DNA of 62,031 nucleotides from an uncultured Spirochaetia bacterium (GCA_905236385.1 CAJOOY010000056.1:1-62031); one strand, 5' to 3'; numbered from the stretch's first letter, positions 25,355-34,486 are shown. Notes: generated from the letters alone by a model not told the origin. Made by a program: numbers and translations.

Positions 25355-27394
25355 ATGTACGAAGAGCTAGTTAACAGATTTCTTTCAAAGACTGAGAAAT
25401 ACTCACCCGAAGACAGGGAAAAGATAAGCAAGGCCGCTTGGTATGCCAATGAGAAGCATATAGAGCAGAAGAGGAAAAGCGGTGAGCCGTACATAATCCA
25501 TCCCCTGGCAGTTGGTGAAATACTAGTTCAGAAGTTCAATATGGACGCAGACACAGTCTGCGCAGGTCTTTTGCATGACGTAATAGAAGACACGGATGCA
25601 ACCGAAGAAGAAGTTACCGAACTCTTCGGAAAAAATGTCTGTGAACTGGTTCAGGGCGTAACAAAGATAAAGGCTATTAAGAACCTTTCAAGAAGCCTGG
25701 CAGAAGCAGAGACCATCAGGAAAATGTTCATTGCCATGAGCAAGAACATGCCTGTAATCATCATTAAGCTTTCGGATAAGCTGCACAATATGCGCACTCT
25801 CCAGTATATGGACCCGGAGAGAGCCAAGGAAAAGGCCAGCGAGTGCTTAGACATTTACGCCCCTCTTGCCGATAGGCTTGGTATATTCTGGATGAAGGCT
25901 GAACTGGAAGACCTCTGCTTAAAGGCCCTCAAGCCAGATACGTATGAATACATAACTAAGTATCTCAAGGAAAAGAAGGCTGAAAGCGTTCAGTACCTGA
26001 ACACTGTAAGAAAGAAAATCTCAAATGCCTGTATAAACGCTGGAATCAAGGGAATAACAATCAAGACCAGGCAGAAGCACATTTACTCTGTTTACATGAA
26101 GATGAAAAAGAGAAGAAAGGAGATAGATGAGATCTTTGATCTTCTTGGAGTAAGAGTTATCTGTAACACAGTTAATGAGTGCTACACCTTAATTGGAATA
26201 ATCCACCAGCTTTGGCCACCTATGGAAGGCAGGTTTAAGGACTACATAGCCATGCCTAAGGCAAACAACTACCAGAGCCTGCACACAACTATAATGGCCA
26301 TGAACGGCGTGGTTCTGGAAGTGCAGATCAGAACCTATGAAATGGACCAGATAGCTGAGTACGGAGTTGCTTCCCACTGGGCTTACAAGGCTCAGAGCGG
26401 CAGTGCCGAGGCCTCTCAGGACTGGTCAAACATGGATACTCAGCAGCTTTCAAGGATTGCCACAAAGCTCAAGTCCTGGAATACGGAGATTGAACAGAGC
26501 GAGTCCTTCATGGAAGACCTCAAGGGAGAACTTCTCAAAGATACTATCTACGTCTTTACTCCAAAGGGCCAGGCTATTGAGCTACCTATTGGTGCTACAG
26601 CACTGGACTTTGCCTATTTAATTCATACAGAGATTGGAAACCACACGGTAAGTGCTAAGGCAAATGGAGCTATTATTCCACTTGGGCAGAGCCTTGAGAA
26701 CACGCAGGTTATTGAGATAATTACCCAAAAAAACGCACACCCGCGTGTTACGTGGCTTAAGTACGCACACACAACCAGTGCCAGAAGAAAAATCCGTAAC
26801 TGGCTGAATAAGTACGATGATAACCTGGTTATAGAAAAGAATATTATTGCCCGCAAGAAGGAAATTGAGGAAGCGGTTAAAAATGAGCCGGTGCAGGAGC
26901 CGGAGCTCAAGGACAGCGATATTGTGCGTTCCATTTCCGATATATCCAGAAGCTCGGTAACAGTCGGGTCTTCGAAGAATATGATGATTCATATTGCCCA
27001 GTGCTGCAACCCAGTGCCAGGGGACAAGATTGTGGGCTACGTTTCACGCGGGAGGGGCATAATAGTTCACAAGGAAGACTGCCCGAACCTTGAGCATATG
27101 ACTGAGATTAACCAGAGGCGCATAACTGTAGAGTGGGAATCCGATTCAGAGACCATCACAAGGCGCTTTGTGGTCACAAGCAAGAGAACCCAAAACCTCT
27201 TCAGCGAGATTGAGGGGGCCATAAGAAGCTACAAGGGCCACCTTATTTCGGGCAGCCTCATAGACGATGAGATGGGAAATCTGCAGGGCACCTTCATGCT
27301 CGAGTGCGACAAAGAGGAGTCTTACAAGAAAATTGTCAAGGCAATCAGGGGAATTCCAAGTATAATCAAGATAGCACAGGCACCTATGTCTTGA
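25355..27394 (+). CDS. relA: Bifunctional (p)ppGpp synthetase/hydrolase
   Basis: 679 aa, domain order HD hydrolase (AGLLHDVIEDT near residue 68-78), RelA/SpoT synthetase (RFKDYIAMPKANNYQSLHTT near 295), TGS (DTIYVFTPKGQAIELPIGATALDF near 395), the zinc/CC region CCNPVPGD near 548, and a C-terminal ACT domain. Both catalytic halves look intact, so this is the Rel/SpoT type that makes and degrades the stringent-response alarmone. It lies 18 bases after prmC in the same transcription direction. Confidence 0.94.
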   Translation: MYEELVNRFLSKTEKYSPEDREKISKAAWYANEKHIEQKRKSGEPYIIHPLAVGEILVQKFNMDADTVCAGLLHDVIEDTDATEEEVTELFGKNVCELVQGVTKIKAIKNLSRSLAEAETIRKMFIAMSKNMPVIIIKLSDKLHNMRTLQYMDPERAKEKASECLDIYAPLADRLGIFWMKAELEDLCLKALKPDTYEYITKYLKEKKAESVQYLNTVRKKISNACINAGIKGITIKTRQKHIYSVYMKMKKRRKEIDEIFDLLGVRVICNTVNECYTLIGIIHQLWPPMEGRFKDYIAMPKANNYQSLHTTIMAMNGVVLEVQIRTYEMDQIAEYGVASHWAYKAQSGSAEASQDWSNMDTQQLSRIATKLKSWNTEIEQSESFMEDLKGELLKDTIYVFTPKGQAIELPIGATALDFAYLIHTEIGNHTVSAKANGAIIPLGQSLENTQVIEIITQKNAHPRVTWLKYAHTTSARRKIRNWLNKYDDNLVIEKNIIARKKEIEEAVKNEPVQEPELKDSDIVRSISDISRSSVTVGSSKNMMIHIAQCCNPVPGDKIVGYVSRGRGIIVHKEDCPNLEHMTEINQRRITVEWESDSETITRRFVVTSKRTQNLFSEIEGAIRSYKGHLISGSLIDDEMGNLQGTFMLECDKEESYKKIVKAIRGIPSIIKIAQAPMS

Positions 27395-27412
27395 GCCTGT
27401 AACGGAGGAAAT

Positions 27413-27868
27413 ATGTCAAATAAACTGAGAATAGTCATGGCCAACGACCATGGAGCAACAGAGCTGACAAGGGAGCTCAAGGATTACCTGGAATCCAAGG
27501 GCCATGAGGTAGTGTGGCTTGGCACTCAGACAAATGACAGCGTTGATTATCCCGACCAGGCAGAAAAAGCCTGCAGAGAGTTCCTTAAGGGCTCCTACGA
27601 CTTTGGAATTCTTTGCTGCGGCACCGGAATTGGAATCTCCATCTCCGCCAACAAGATCCACGGCATAAGATGCGCCCTCCCCCAGAACTGCTATGCAGCC
27701 CAGATGGCTAAGGAACATAACAATGCCAACTTCCTGGCCTTTGGCGGACGCATTGACTACCCCGAGTCTCCAACTTCCATGGTTCAGACCTTCATAGACA
27801 CCGCCGTCTCCCCTGAGCCGAGACACAGGAACAGGGAAGCCAAGATGATGGCCCTTGAAAAAGCCTGA
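27413..27868 (+). CDS. rpiB: Ribose-5-phosphate isomerase B
   Basis: 151 aa. Converts ribose 5-phosphate and ribulose 5-phosphate in the pentose phosphate pathway. The N-terminal ANDHGATELTRELKDYL and the central CCGTGIGISISANKIHGIRCA (active-site Cys and anion hole) are diagnostic of the RpiB/LacAB family. GGAGG precedes the ATG, 18 bases after relA; last gene of the prfA-prmC-relA run. Followed by a cluster of palindromic repeats. Confidence 0.93.
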   Translation: MSNKLRIVMANDHGATELTRELKDYLESKGHEVVWLGTQTNDSVDYPDQAEKACREFLKGSYDFGILCCGTGIGISISANKIHGIRCALPQNCYAAQMAKEHNNANFLAFGGRIDYPESPTSMVQTFIDTAVSPEPRHRNREAKMMALEKA

Positions 27869-27892
27869 AAGTACAAACAGACCAGATCAAAG

Positions 27893-27976
27893 TTTCATTG
27901 AAATGGTGAGGAAAAATGGCTTTTTCAATGAAAGTTTCATTGAAAGACACTTCAAAACAGGCGCTTTTCAATGAAA
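27893..27976. repeat. Cluster of four TTTCAWTGAAA palindromes
   Basis: Copies at 27893-27903 and 27935-27945 read TTTCATTGAAA; copies at 27923-27933 and 27966-27976 read TTTCAATGAAA. The middle two form a perfect 11-bp inverted repeat with one base between. Outer copies are 30-31 bases away. The cluster fills the gap between the end of rpiB and the convergent exported-protein gene and is AT-rich, so it is not a standard terminator. It could bind a protein or form an RNA hairpin at the 3' end of both messages. Confidence 0.65.
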
Positions 27977-28002
27977 ACCACCAACATGTAGAACTTTGTC
28001 TC

Positions 28003-28539
28003 TTATCTGAGATCACGCCAGCTGCCTTTTATGTAGTGGTCGTAGATGGTAAGGCTCAAAAACACAGAGAAAGTATTCTCTCTGAAGTTCCATGCCACGC
28101 CTATGGGCAGCAGTGACTGTCTATGCCCGGTGTGCGGGGTTCCCATAGATAAGGGAGTGATTCTCAACGTTAGATATGTTGGAGCAAAAACTCCGCTATG
28201 ATCTGAGAAGAAGAAGCCGGCACTGATTATGGTATTCATGTAAAAGCCAGCGTTCTTATCTGCATTTGTTCTGTTTCCAAGAATTGAGTAACCTATCTCT
28301 GTTCCAACTGCCACTTCTGAAAACGGAGACGGAGCAAGCTCTGTTATGGCCTCAACATTCAGCTCAATGCGCTCCGTAAGACCCAAGGAAACGCCTCCAA
28401 GGATGTTCAAACCGTAGTCGCCGTCATGGGCTACAAAACTTCCGTGCCCTATTCTCAGTCCTATATCTCCCAAAAACGTGGAGGCGCAGAGTGGAAAGAC
28501 TAGTAACAATAAAAGACACAGAACAAAAACTCTCTTCAT
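28003..28539 (-). CDS. Exported protein, probable small outer-membrane beta-barrel
   Basis: Not recognised. 178 aa with an N-terminal signal peptide ending near LCAS (residue 18-20). The rest alternates polar and aromatic/hydrophobic residues in short strands (for example LGLTERIELNVEAITEL, VGTEIGYSILGN, TYLTLRITPL), as in small beta-barrels. Ends convergently with rpiB. It is the last gene of a run with the next exported protein 9 bases upstream and the phospholipase-D lipoprotein before that. Confidence 0.65.
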   Translation of the reverse strand: MKRVFVLCLLLLLVFPLCASTFLGDIGLRIGHGSFVAHDGDYGLNILGGVSLGLTERIELNVEAITELAPSPFSEVAVGTEIGYSILGNRTNADKNAGFYMNTIISAGFFFSDHSGVFAPTYLTLRITPLSMGTPHTGHRQSLLPIGVAWNFRENTFSVFLSLTIYDHYIKGSWRDLR

Positions 28540-28548
28540 CTTGGGGCC

Positions 28549-29028
28549 TCAAAACAACGCTGTCATGCGCAAGAAACTAATGCTCCACTCTCTGATTCCA
28601 TTCTCAAATGTGGCAGAGAGGACAAACCACTCGTATATGTAGTCCTTATCCAGAACTCTGAAGAGTGAAATCTCACCATAAGGGCAAACATGAGAGCCCT
28701 CTATACTTATTCCCCCTGCTATTGCCGGGCTCCATGGACCTGCGTTAGCCATGGTAAAAGAAAGGGGATTTTTCATACTCTTAAACAGCTCCAGATTTGC
28801 CGTAGCTTTCAACCCGGACCATGAGAGACCATCTTTTGAAATGTCTAGGCCACCTTGAAGCCGAACAAACAAGGGCAAAGGCCTGTAGACAAGGTTTATC
28901 TCGGCTTGAGTCTTGGCTTCACTGGTTCCTGAGAAGGAGTAGCCAGCACCGAAAACAAAAGATCTGGCAGCAAGAGCCGGAGTGAGGATTAAAACAAGTA
29001 AAACAGCAATAATCAGAGTTTTTTTCAT
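28549..29028 (-). CDS. Exported protein, probable beta-rich envelope protein
   Basis: Not recognised. 159 aa: signal peptide of about 20 residues (MKKTLIIAVLLVLIL, cleavage near ALAA), then strand-like segments (FVFGAGYSF, AEINLVYRPLPLFVRLQGGLD) resembling an outer-membrane or periplasmic beta-barrel fragment. It and its downstream neighbour are of similar size and composition, but I see no clear alignment between them. Co-directional and closely spaced with both neighbours. Confidence 0.65.
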   Translation of the reverse strand: MKKTLIIAVLLVLILTPALAARSFVFGAGYSFSGTSEAKTQAEINLVYRPLPLFVRLQGGLDISKDGLSWSGLKATANLELFKSMKNPLSFTMANAGPWSPAIAGGISIEGSHVCPYGEISLFRVLDKDYIYEWFVLSATFENGIREWSISFLRMTALF

Positions 29029-29035
29029 ACCTTTC

Positions 29036-30316
29036 TCACCCCGCCATCATGGCTATTAAAAAGCTTATTAGCCCACTGAAAGAACGCCACTGGTCAGCTA
29101 GGTCTTCAGAGAGAACTATGGTGTCTTCTGCCAAGTCCATGAAATGTGAGCGCACAAACGAAGCAAATTCAGAATCATCTATCACTATAGCTATCTCATT
29201 TGAAAGAGCCATACTGCGGTAGTTTAAGTTCACTGATCCAATGACTGTGTACCTGGTATCTACTACCAGCAGTTTCTCATGCAACAGGTTCTCAGTGTTG
29301 TACAGGGCCTTCTCACTTAAAACGGTTATTCCGGCTTCCTGAAGGTCTTTTACGCTGTAGTGAGCTGCCTTAAAGTTCAGAGGTCTCGGGTCATTCGGAA
29401 GGATTATTGAAAACTCCACTCCCCGCTCTGTAGCGTTCTTTATGGCTTCTTTCATATCTGAGTTCAGAAGCGGCAGAAGCGGAAGGCACAGAATCTCTTC
29501 TTTGGCACTTGAGAAGAGAGAGCCAAAGAGGGAAGGCATGATCAGTTTATCTTCCCTTTGGTTCACAACCCAGGCGTTTATCCACCCTTCTTCCGGATAA
29601 GAGACCTCTACTGCAGAAGGGAGAGCCTCTATTTCTTCCCAACTGTACGTGTTCCAGATTTCCATGAACTGTTTTGAAAGTATTTTTGCCACTTCAGGGG
29701 ACTCAAAAATGTACATGGAGTCTCTTTGTCCTTTATCTGTTGAGCTTATGTCTGACATGTAATTGAAGTTCATTCCACCTGTCATGACTGTGTGCCCATC
29801 AATTATTACCTGCTTTCTGTGCTCACGGATGAGCATTTTAGTGCCAGTTGCCAGCCTATCTAGGGAGAACGGGTTGTACTTAAACAGGTGCACACCCTCT
29901 TCTCTCAGGTACTCTATGCTTCTCATGTGATACTTACTCTCAGTCATATCCACATCTCCGGCACTGTCGTAGAAAAAGTAGATTTTTACCCCTTCTTTAG
30001 CTTTCTCAGCTAAGGCCTCAAAGAAAATCTGGTTTTCATCACACTCAGAGACAAGAAATGAAGAGATGAAAATGTAGCTTTGTGCATTCTTTACATACTC
30101 AGTTACAGCTTCAAGCCACTCATCTCCTTCATAGAAAACCTGTATGTCCCTAAGCCTGGCTGATGGAAAGTCAAGAGCCTGCAGTTTATAAGGCAGGTCT
30201 GTAGTTGTGTCTGTTACTACTGGATCCTTAACCATGGCTGAAGTAGAGGCGCAGGAGACAAGAAACAAAGAGAGAGTGATTGATAATAGAAAAGCCAAAA
30301 TAGGTTTTTTAATCAT
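29036..30316 (-). CDS. Phospholipase D-like lipoprotein (cardiolipin synthase type)
   Basis: 426 aa. The signal peptide ends in a lipobox (LFLVSCAS). Two HxK(x)4D motifs define the bilobed PLD active site: HRKQVIIDGHTVMTGGMNF near residue 165 and HEKLLVVDTRYTVIGSVNL near 345. Such enzymes transfer phosphatidyl groups (cardiolipin synthesis) or cleave phosphodiesters; lipid anchoring in the envelope suggests phospholipid or nucleic-acid work outside the cytoplasm. The start overlaps the stop of the HAD-Cdd fusion (ATGA). Confidence 0.85.
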   Translation of the reverse strand: MIKKPILAFLLSITLSLFLVSCASTSAMVKDPVVTDTTTDLPYKLQALDFPSARLRDIQVFYEGDEWLEAVTEYVKNAQSYIFISSFLVSECDENQIFFEALAEKAKEGVKIYFFYDSAGDVDMTESKYHMRSIEYLREEGVHLFKYNPFSLDRLATGTKMLIREHRKQVIIDGHTVMTGGMNFNYMSDISSTDKGQRDSMYIFESPEVAKILSKQFMEIWNTYSWEEIEALPSAVEVSYPEEGWINAWVVNQREDKLIMPSLFGSLFSSAKEEILCLPLLPLLNSDMKEAIKNATERGVEFSIILPNDPRPLNFKAAHYSVKDLQEAGITVLSEKALYNTENLLHEKLLVVDTRYTVIGSVNLNYRSMALSNEIAIVIDDSEFASFVRSHFMDLAEDTIVLSEDLADQWRSFSGLISFLIAMMAG

Positions 30317-31401
30317 AGTTCAAAAGCCAGAGGCAAAAGCTGCCTGAAGCTGTAGTGTAGCACTTTTCCTGTTTTTACTGAATAAAGATAAACCTGAGTA
30401 TCTGGACCGGAGAACTCATTTAACACCTGGCGGCAGATAGCACACGGTGGAGCTGGATCTTCCGTCTCGGAGGCCACAGCAACAGCCTTTATCTCAACCT
30501 CGGGGCCTTCAGCAGACACTGCTGCATGAACAGCTCCCTGCTCTGCACAGCGAGTAGCTCCGTAAGAGGCGTTTTCAAAATTACAGGCGCTGTAGACACC
30601 ACTTCTGGAAGTCAGTACCGCAGCACCCACTCTGAAGTGAGAATATGGGGCGTAGGCATGCTCCAGAGCAGAAGAAGCCTTTCTAATCAGTTCTCCTATA
30701 AAAGAGTTGGAGATGGCTGAATCTGTCTTTTTTGTGATAAGAGAGTTTAGCTCCTCCACTGAAGAGAAAGCACCAAACTCTTCAAAAGACTTAACTACAA
30801 AATCAGCTCCTCCGAGAAGTAGGGCTTTTTCATCAAAAGAGGTGGCCACGCCCATAGCGTGACAGCCTGCGTAGTGGGCAGCACTGAGCCCGTTCAGTGC
30901 ATCTTCCACTACCAGCGTCTCTTCGGGAGGAAGAACTAATTTAGCTGCAGCGTAGGTATAGATATCTGGGAAAGGCTTGGTTCTGCTTACCTCATCTCCA
31001 CAGATAACTGCATCAAAGAGATTTATATCCAGCCCAGTTTCCTTCATGCTTTTAAGGAGTTTCACTCTATCTGAACTTGTAGCCAGGGCTAGTTTCACTC
31101 CTGCTGAAGAGCAGGCATGAATAAACTCCACAACCCCTGCAAAAGCCTTGAGCTTACCTTTAATAACCTGTCCGTAGTAATCATAGATGGCTTTTTTAAC
31201 TTCCACAGCATCTACCTTCAGATCTGAGATTTCCGCCAGGTAGTTTATGCTGGTTATCTCCCCTGTTCCGACAATGGGAGCAAAGTCTTCATCTTTTATT
31301 TCTGCTCCAAGATCGGCAAATGCCCTGGTATATGCCTGTCTGATAAACGGCTCAGAATTAAAGATTACGCCGTCTACGTCAAATAATAGTCCCTTAATCA
31401 T
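30313..31401 (-). CDS. HAD phosphatase - cytidine deaminase fusion
   Basis: 362 aa, two domains in one frame. Residues 1-218: HAD hydrolase of the beta-phosphoglucomutase-like branch, with the nucleophile motif DVDGVIFNSE, the SDRVKL Ser motif II and DEVSRTKPFPDIY/VVEDALNG motifs III-IV. Residues about 235-362: cytidine deaminase with APYSHFRVGAAVL, NFENASYGATRCAEQGAVH (zinc Cys and catalytic Glu) and PCAICRQVL (zinc Cys pair). A dual nucleotidase/deaminase acting on pyrimidine (CMP to cytidine to uridine) is one reading; the HAD substrate is not known. Its first 8 bases overlap the hydantoinase gene, suggesting a shared pyrimidine pathway. Confidence 0.87.
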   Translation of the reverse strand: MIKGLLFDVDGVIFNSEPFIRQAYTRAFADLGAEIKDEDFAPIVGTGEITSINYLAEISDLKVDAVEVKKAIYDYYGQVIKGKLKAFAGVVEFIHACSSAGVKLALATSSDRVKLLKSMKETGLDINLFDAVICGDEVSRTKPFPDIYTYAAAKLVLPPEETLVVEDALNGLSAAHYAGCHAMGVATSFDEKALLLGGADFVVKSFEEFGAFSSVEELNSLITKKTDSAISNSFIGELIRKASSALEHAYAPYSHFRVGAAVLTSRSGVYSACNFENASYGATRCAEQGAVHAAVSAEGPEVEIKAVAVASETEDPAPPCAICRQVLNEFSGPDTQVYLYSVKTGKVLHYSFRQLLPLAFEL

Positions 31402-32764
31402 GCTGCTTCAGGAATAAGCCTTTATTCCCCTCTCCGTAGTATTTACCATCTTCCATCATGAGACGCCCTCTGAGAAATGTCATCTTAACATGGCCCTGAA
31501 CCTCAAAGCCCCTGTAAGGTGTGTAGAGGGCTGCAGTGTGAACACACTCATCAGTCAATGTCCACTTCTCTGTTGGGTCGTAAATAACAACATCTGCATC
31601 AGATCCCTCTTTCAAGCTTCCCTTCTGAGGATAAATTCCAAACAGTTTAGCCGGGTTTTCAGTAACAACAGATACTATCTTCTCTAGTCCCACTACCGGG
31701 TTCTGTGACCACATGGTAAACAGCAGGTGAAACAGCTCCTCAGTTCCCGGAATTCCTGGGTAGATGGAGCGCACATCCGACGAAGAGAGTTTCTGCTCTC
31801 TTGTAAACGAGCAGTGGTCTGTGGCCACAACCTGGATTTCTCCGTTGAGAACTGCCTGCCTTAAAGCTGAGCAGTCCTTCTCTGTTCTTAGTGGTGGAGT
31901 CATGACGTACAGAGGGCCGTCTTTCCCTTCCAAGAGTCTTCTGTCTAGGAATAGGTATGTAGGAGTGGTTTCAGCATAGACGGTAGCTCCCTTGCGACGC
32001 AAGTCTCTGATAGCGTTCAGTCCGGCTTCTGAAGAGCAGTGAACCACGTAGAACGGGCAGTCCTCTTCCAAAGCACAGGTTCCATAGAACTCAATTGCCT
32101 TACCCTCAGCCTCCGCAGGTCTTAGATCTGCATGGGCGTGAGGAAGGAAGTCTCCCTTCCAGTTCTTAGAAATCTTCTCAATATCCGGGTTGTATTCACA
32201 GTGAGCTGTTACCAGCATGCCAAGCTTTTTAGCATACCTGAAGAGGCTCTTAATCTTTTCTCTCTCTTCAAGAAGGTAGCCAGTCTCTCTGTAGGTTGTG
32301 AAAATCTTGAGTGTCTTAACACCCTGTTTCTTCAGCTCTTCCAGCTGTTTTTCTATATCTGCAGTAAACCCGTGTCCGTAAACACCCTGGTGCAGTGTGT
32401 AGTCTATATTCATACCGTCTTTCATTTCATCAAGACGGATATTTAAGCTATCAGTTAAGTTCATGCCCTTCTGGTGGTCTGCAAAATCCACCACGGTTGT
32501 TACTCCGCCAAAGGTGGCTAAACGGCTTCCCTGTGGAAAACTGTCCGCTGTAACAGTTCCGCGGCTAACCAGATGATAGTGAGTGTGGGCATCTATGAAG
32601 CCAGGGAAAACATACATGCCGGTAGCATCTATATTCTGAGCGTCTTCTCTTTCTATTGAAGGGCCGACTTCCAGAATCTTACTATCTTCAATCAGTACAT
32701 CTGATTTAGAAACTCCCTCTGAAGTGACAACAGTTCCGTTTTTGATAAGAACCAGATTACTCAT
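31394..32764 (-). CDS. Dihydropyrimidinase / D-hydantoinase family cyclic amidohydrolase
   Basis: 456 aa. Metal-site residues of the amidohydrolase fold are visible: DAHTHYHL (first His pair), the carboxylated lysine region GVKTLKIFTTYR, VTAHCEYN, VVHCSSEAG and the Asp in VATDHCSF. It would open the ring of dihydropyrimidines or hydantoins to N-carbamoyl amino acids; an allantoinase-like activity is possible. Length fits the family (about 460). Co-transcribed with the HAD-cytidine deaminase fusion. Confidence 0.88.
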   Translation of the reverse strand: MSNLVLIKNGTVVTSEGVSKSDVLIEDSKILEVGPSIEREDAQNIDATGMYVFPGFIDAHTHYHLVSRGTVTADSFPQGSRLATFGGVTTVVDFADHQKGMNLTDSLNIRLDEMKDGMNIDYTLHQGVYGHGFTADIEKQLEELKKQGVKTLKIFTTYRETGYLLEEREKIKSLFRYAKKLGMLVTAHCEYNPDIEKISKNWKGDFLPHAHADLRPAEAEGKAIEFYGTCALEEDCPFYVVHCSSEAGLNAIRDLRRKGATVYAETTPTYLFLDRRLLEGKDGPLYVMTPPLRTEKDCSALRQAVLNGEIQVVATDHCSFTREQKLSSSDVRSIYPGIPGTEELFHLLFTMWSQNPVVGLEKIVSVVTENPAKLFGIYPQKGSLKEGSDADVVIYDPTEKWTLTDECVHTAALYTPYRGFEVQGHVKMTFLRGRLMMEDGKYYGEGNKGLFLKQHD

Positions 32765-32843
32765 ACCTTCCTCCCTGAAAAACCATTATTGGTAACTGAG
32801 TATTCTACCACAGAAACAATGAGAGTGTATCTTTTTTGATTTA

Positions 32844-34349
32844 TCAGCAAAATTCGCTCTTTAAGAACTCCAAGTCCAGTTCAGGATAGAGAACAAACTT
32901 GTTTAAAAGAGCAGTGATCCTTGCCTTGGCTTCTTCCTTTACAGCCTTATCTGCAACAGCTTTTGACTTACTGAGAGTTCCGGCCTTCTCACCCTTTGTA
33001 ATTGTGGCAGCTCGTGCATTTTTCAGGACAAGAGCAAAGACTGAAGCTATCTCCTTCATCTCCTCTACTCCCATACCCAGGGTAGTTACAGCGGGCGTTC
33101 CGACTCTTAAACCAGAAGTGTACCAAACACCGTTTGTATCAAACGGAAGAGCGTTTCTGTTTAGAGTTATGGCACACTCGCGAAGAAGAGACTCAGCCTG
33201 TCTGCCGTTAAGGCCAAATGGACGCACGTCCAGAAGCAAGAGGTGGTTATCTGTTCCGTTTGTTGAAACAGGAATTCCTTCATCCATGCAGGCCTTGGCA
33301 AGAGCCTGTGCATTTTCAACTATCTTTTTTGCATAAATCTTAAACTCAGGATTCAAAGCCTCAGTGAGTGCCACAGCCTTAGCAGCCATAACGTGCGGAA
33401 GTGGTCCGCCAATTACCAGAGGACAGCCTCTGTCCACGCTTTCAGCAAACTCTTCTTTACACAAAATCATGCCGCCACGTGGGCCCCTGAGCGTTTTATG
33501 AGTAGTGGTAGTGACCACATCTGCCCATTTGACCGGGTCGTAGTCGCCTTCAAAAACTCCACCCGCAACCAGGCCCGCAAAATGAGCCATATCCACCATT
33601 AGAACGGAGCCGGACAGCTCAGCTATCTCCTTCATTCTCCTGAAGTTGATCTTCCTCGGATAGGCACTGTAGCCAGCAACTATTATCAGCGGCCTGATGG
33701 CCAATGCCTGTCTCTCTATTGCATCATAATCCAGCAGCCCTGTTTTCTCATCTACAGTGTAAGAATAGGAGTCAAACATCTGGGCTGAGATATTCTGTCT
33801 GTAGCCGTGTGTCAGGTGTCCGCCACTGTAGTAATCAAGGCCGAGAATCTTCTGGTTTCCAGTGAGTTTTCTTATTTTATTCCACTGTTCTTTTGTCAGA
33901 TTACTGACGTTTGAAATTCCAATCTTTTCTAGCTCCGGTATCTGGATTTTAGTATTCAAAATGGCCCAGTAGGCGCACAGGTTTGCATCCGCTCCGCTGT
34001 GAGGCTGGATGTAGGCATGCTCTGCCCCAAAGAGTTCACAGGCCTTTTTGCAACCGTAGTCCTCAATTGCATCAACATTGTCACAGCCGGCATAGAACCT
34101 GTGGAAAGGAAAGCCTTCTGAGTACTTGTCTGTAAGCAGGGTACCCATGGCACTCTGTACTGCTATTGAGGAAAAGTTCTCGCTTGCTATCAGCTTCAGG
34201 TATGTTCTCTGATCTTCAAGCTCCTTCACTATACTTCTAGCTATCTCGGGAGCCACACTTTTTACATTCTCAAGCTGTGCCACATAAGAGACCATGGCCG
34301 GGCTCACTGATGAGCCGTATTTTTCCAGATACTTCTGCAGGGAGGACAT
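32844..34349 (-). CDS. glyA: Serine hydroxymethyltransferase, long form
   Basis: 501 aa PLP enzyme interconverting serine and glycine with tetrahydrofolate. The PLP lysine lies in VVTTTTHKTLRGPRGGM; the folate/PLP regions LIASENFSS and YYSGGHLTHGYR are clear. The usual enzyme has about 415 residues. The extra length is an insertion around residues 128-175 (ILNTKIQIPEL to QKILGLDYY) and a lysine/alanine-rich stretch near 450, as in the long treponemal and chlamydial forms. Three bases from a small basic-protein gene upstream. Confidence 0.94.
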   Translation of the reverse strand: MSSLQKYLEKYGSSVSPAMVSYVAQLENVKSVAPEIARSIVKELEDQRTYLKLIASENFSSIAVQSAMGTLLTDKYSEGFPFHRFYAGCDNVDAIEDYGCKKACELFGAEHAYIQPHSGADANLCAYWAILNTKIQIPELEKIGISNVSNLTKEQWNKIRKLTGNQKILGLDYYSGGHLTHGYRQNISAQMFDSYSYTVDEKTGLLDYDAIERQALAIRPLIIVAGYSAYPRKINFRRMKEIAELSGSVLMVDMAHFAGLVAGGVFEGDYDPVKWADVVTTTTHKTLRGPRGGMILCKEEFAESVDRGCPLVIGGPLPHVMAAKAVALTEALNPEFKIYAKKIVENAQALAKACMDEGIPVSTNGTDNHLLLLDVRPFGLNGRQAESLLRECAITLNRNALPFDTNGVWYTSGLRVGTPAVTTLGMGVEEMKEIASVFALVLKNARAATITKGEKAGTLSKSKAVADKAVKEEAKARITALLNKFVLYPELDLEFLKSEFC

Positions 34350-34351
34350 TC

Positions 34352-34486
34352 TTACCAGTTGTCCTTGTCTTTCTTCTTTGAGATGACCTCTGCAGCTACA
34401 TAAGCGTTCTGGGGAGTTGCCTTCTGCTTGGTGTCTTTTGAAGACTTTTTTCCCTTACTTTCTTTTCTGATTTCGCCTTTTGCCAT
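34352..34486 (-). CDS. Small lysine-rich basic protein (44 aa)
   Basis: A short gene: ATG at 34486, stop TAA at 34352-34354, 44 residues starting MAKGEIRKESKGKKSSKDTK and ending KKKDKDNW. A strong GGAGGT lies 6-7 bases before the ATG, and the stop is two bases upstream of the glyA start, so the two are coupled. About a third of the residues are lysine, with an Ala/Val segment in the middle (QNAYVAAEVIS). Function unknown; basic composition would suit nucleic-acid or ribosome binding. Confidence 0.75.
   Translation of the reverse strand: MAKGEIRKESKGKKSSKDTKQKATPQNAYVAAEVISKKKDKDNW

Noticed and set aside
27893-27976. Possible CRISPR-like array from the repeated TTTCAWTGAAA
   Set aside because: Repeats are only 11 bases, spacers are of unequal length, and no cas gene is near.
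27916-28116. Plus-strand 66-aa reading frame after rpiB
   Set aside because: It is built largely from the palindrome repeats and overlaps the exported-protein gene on the other strand; no family resemblance.
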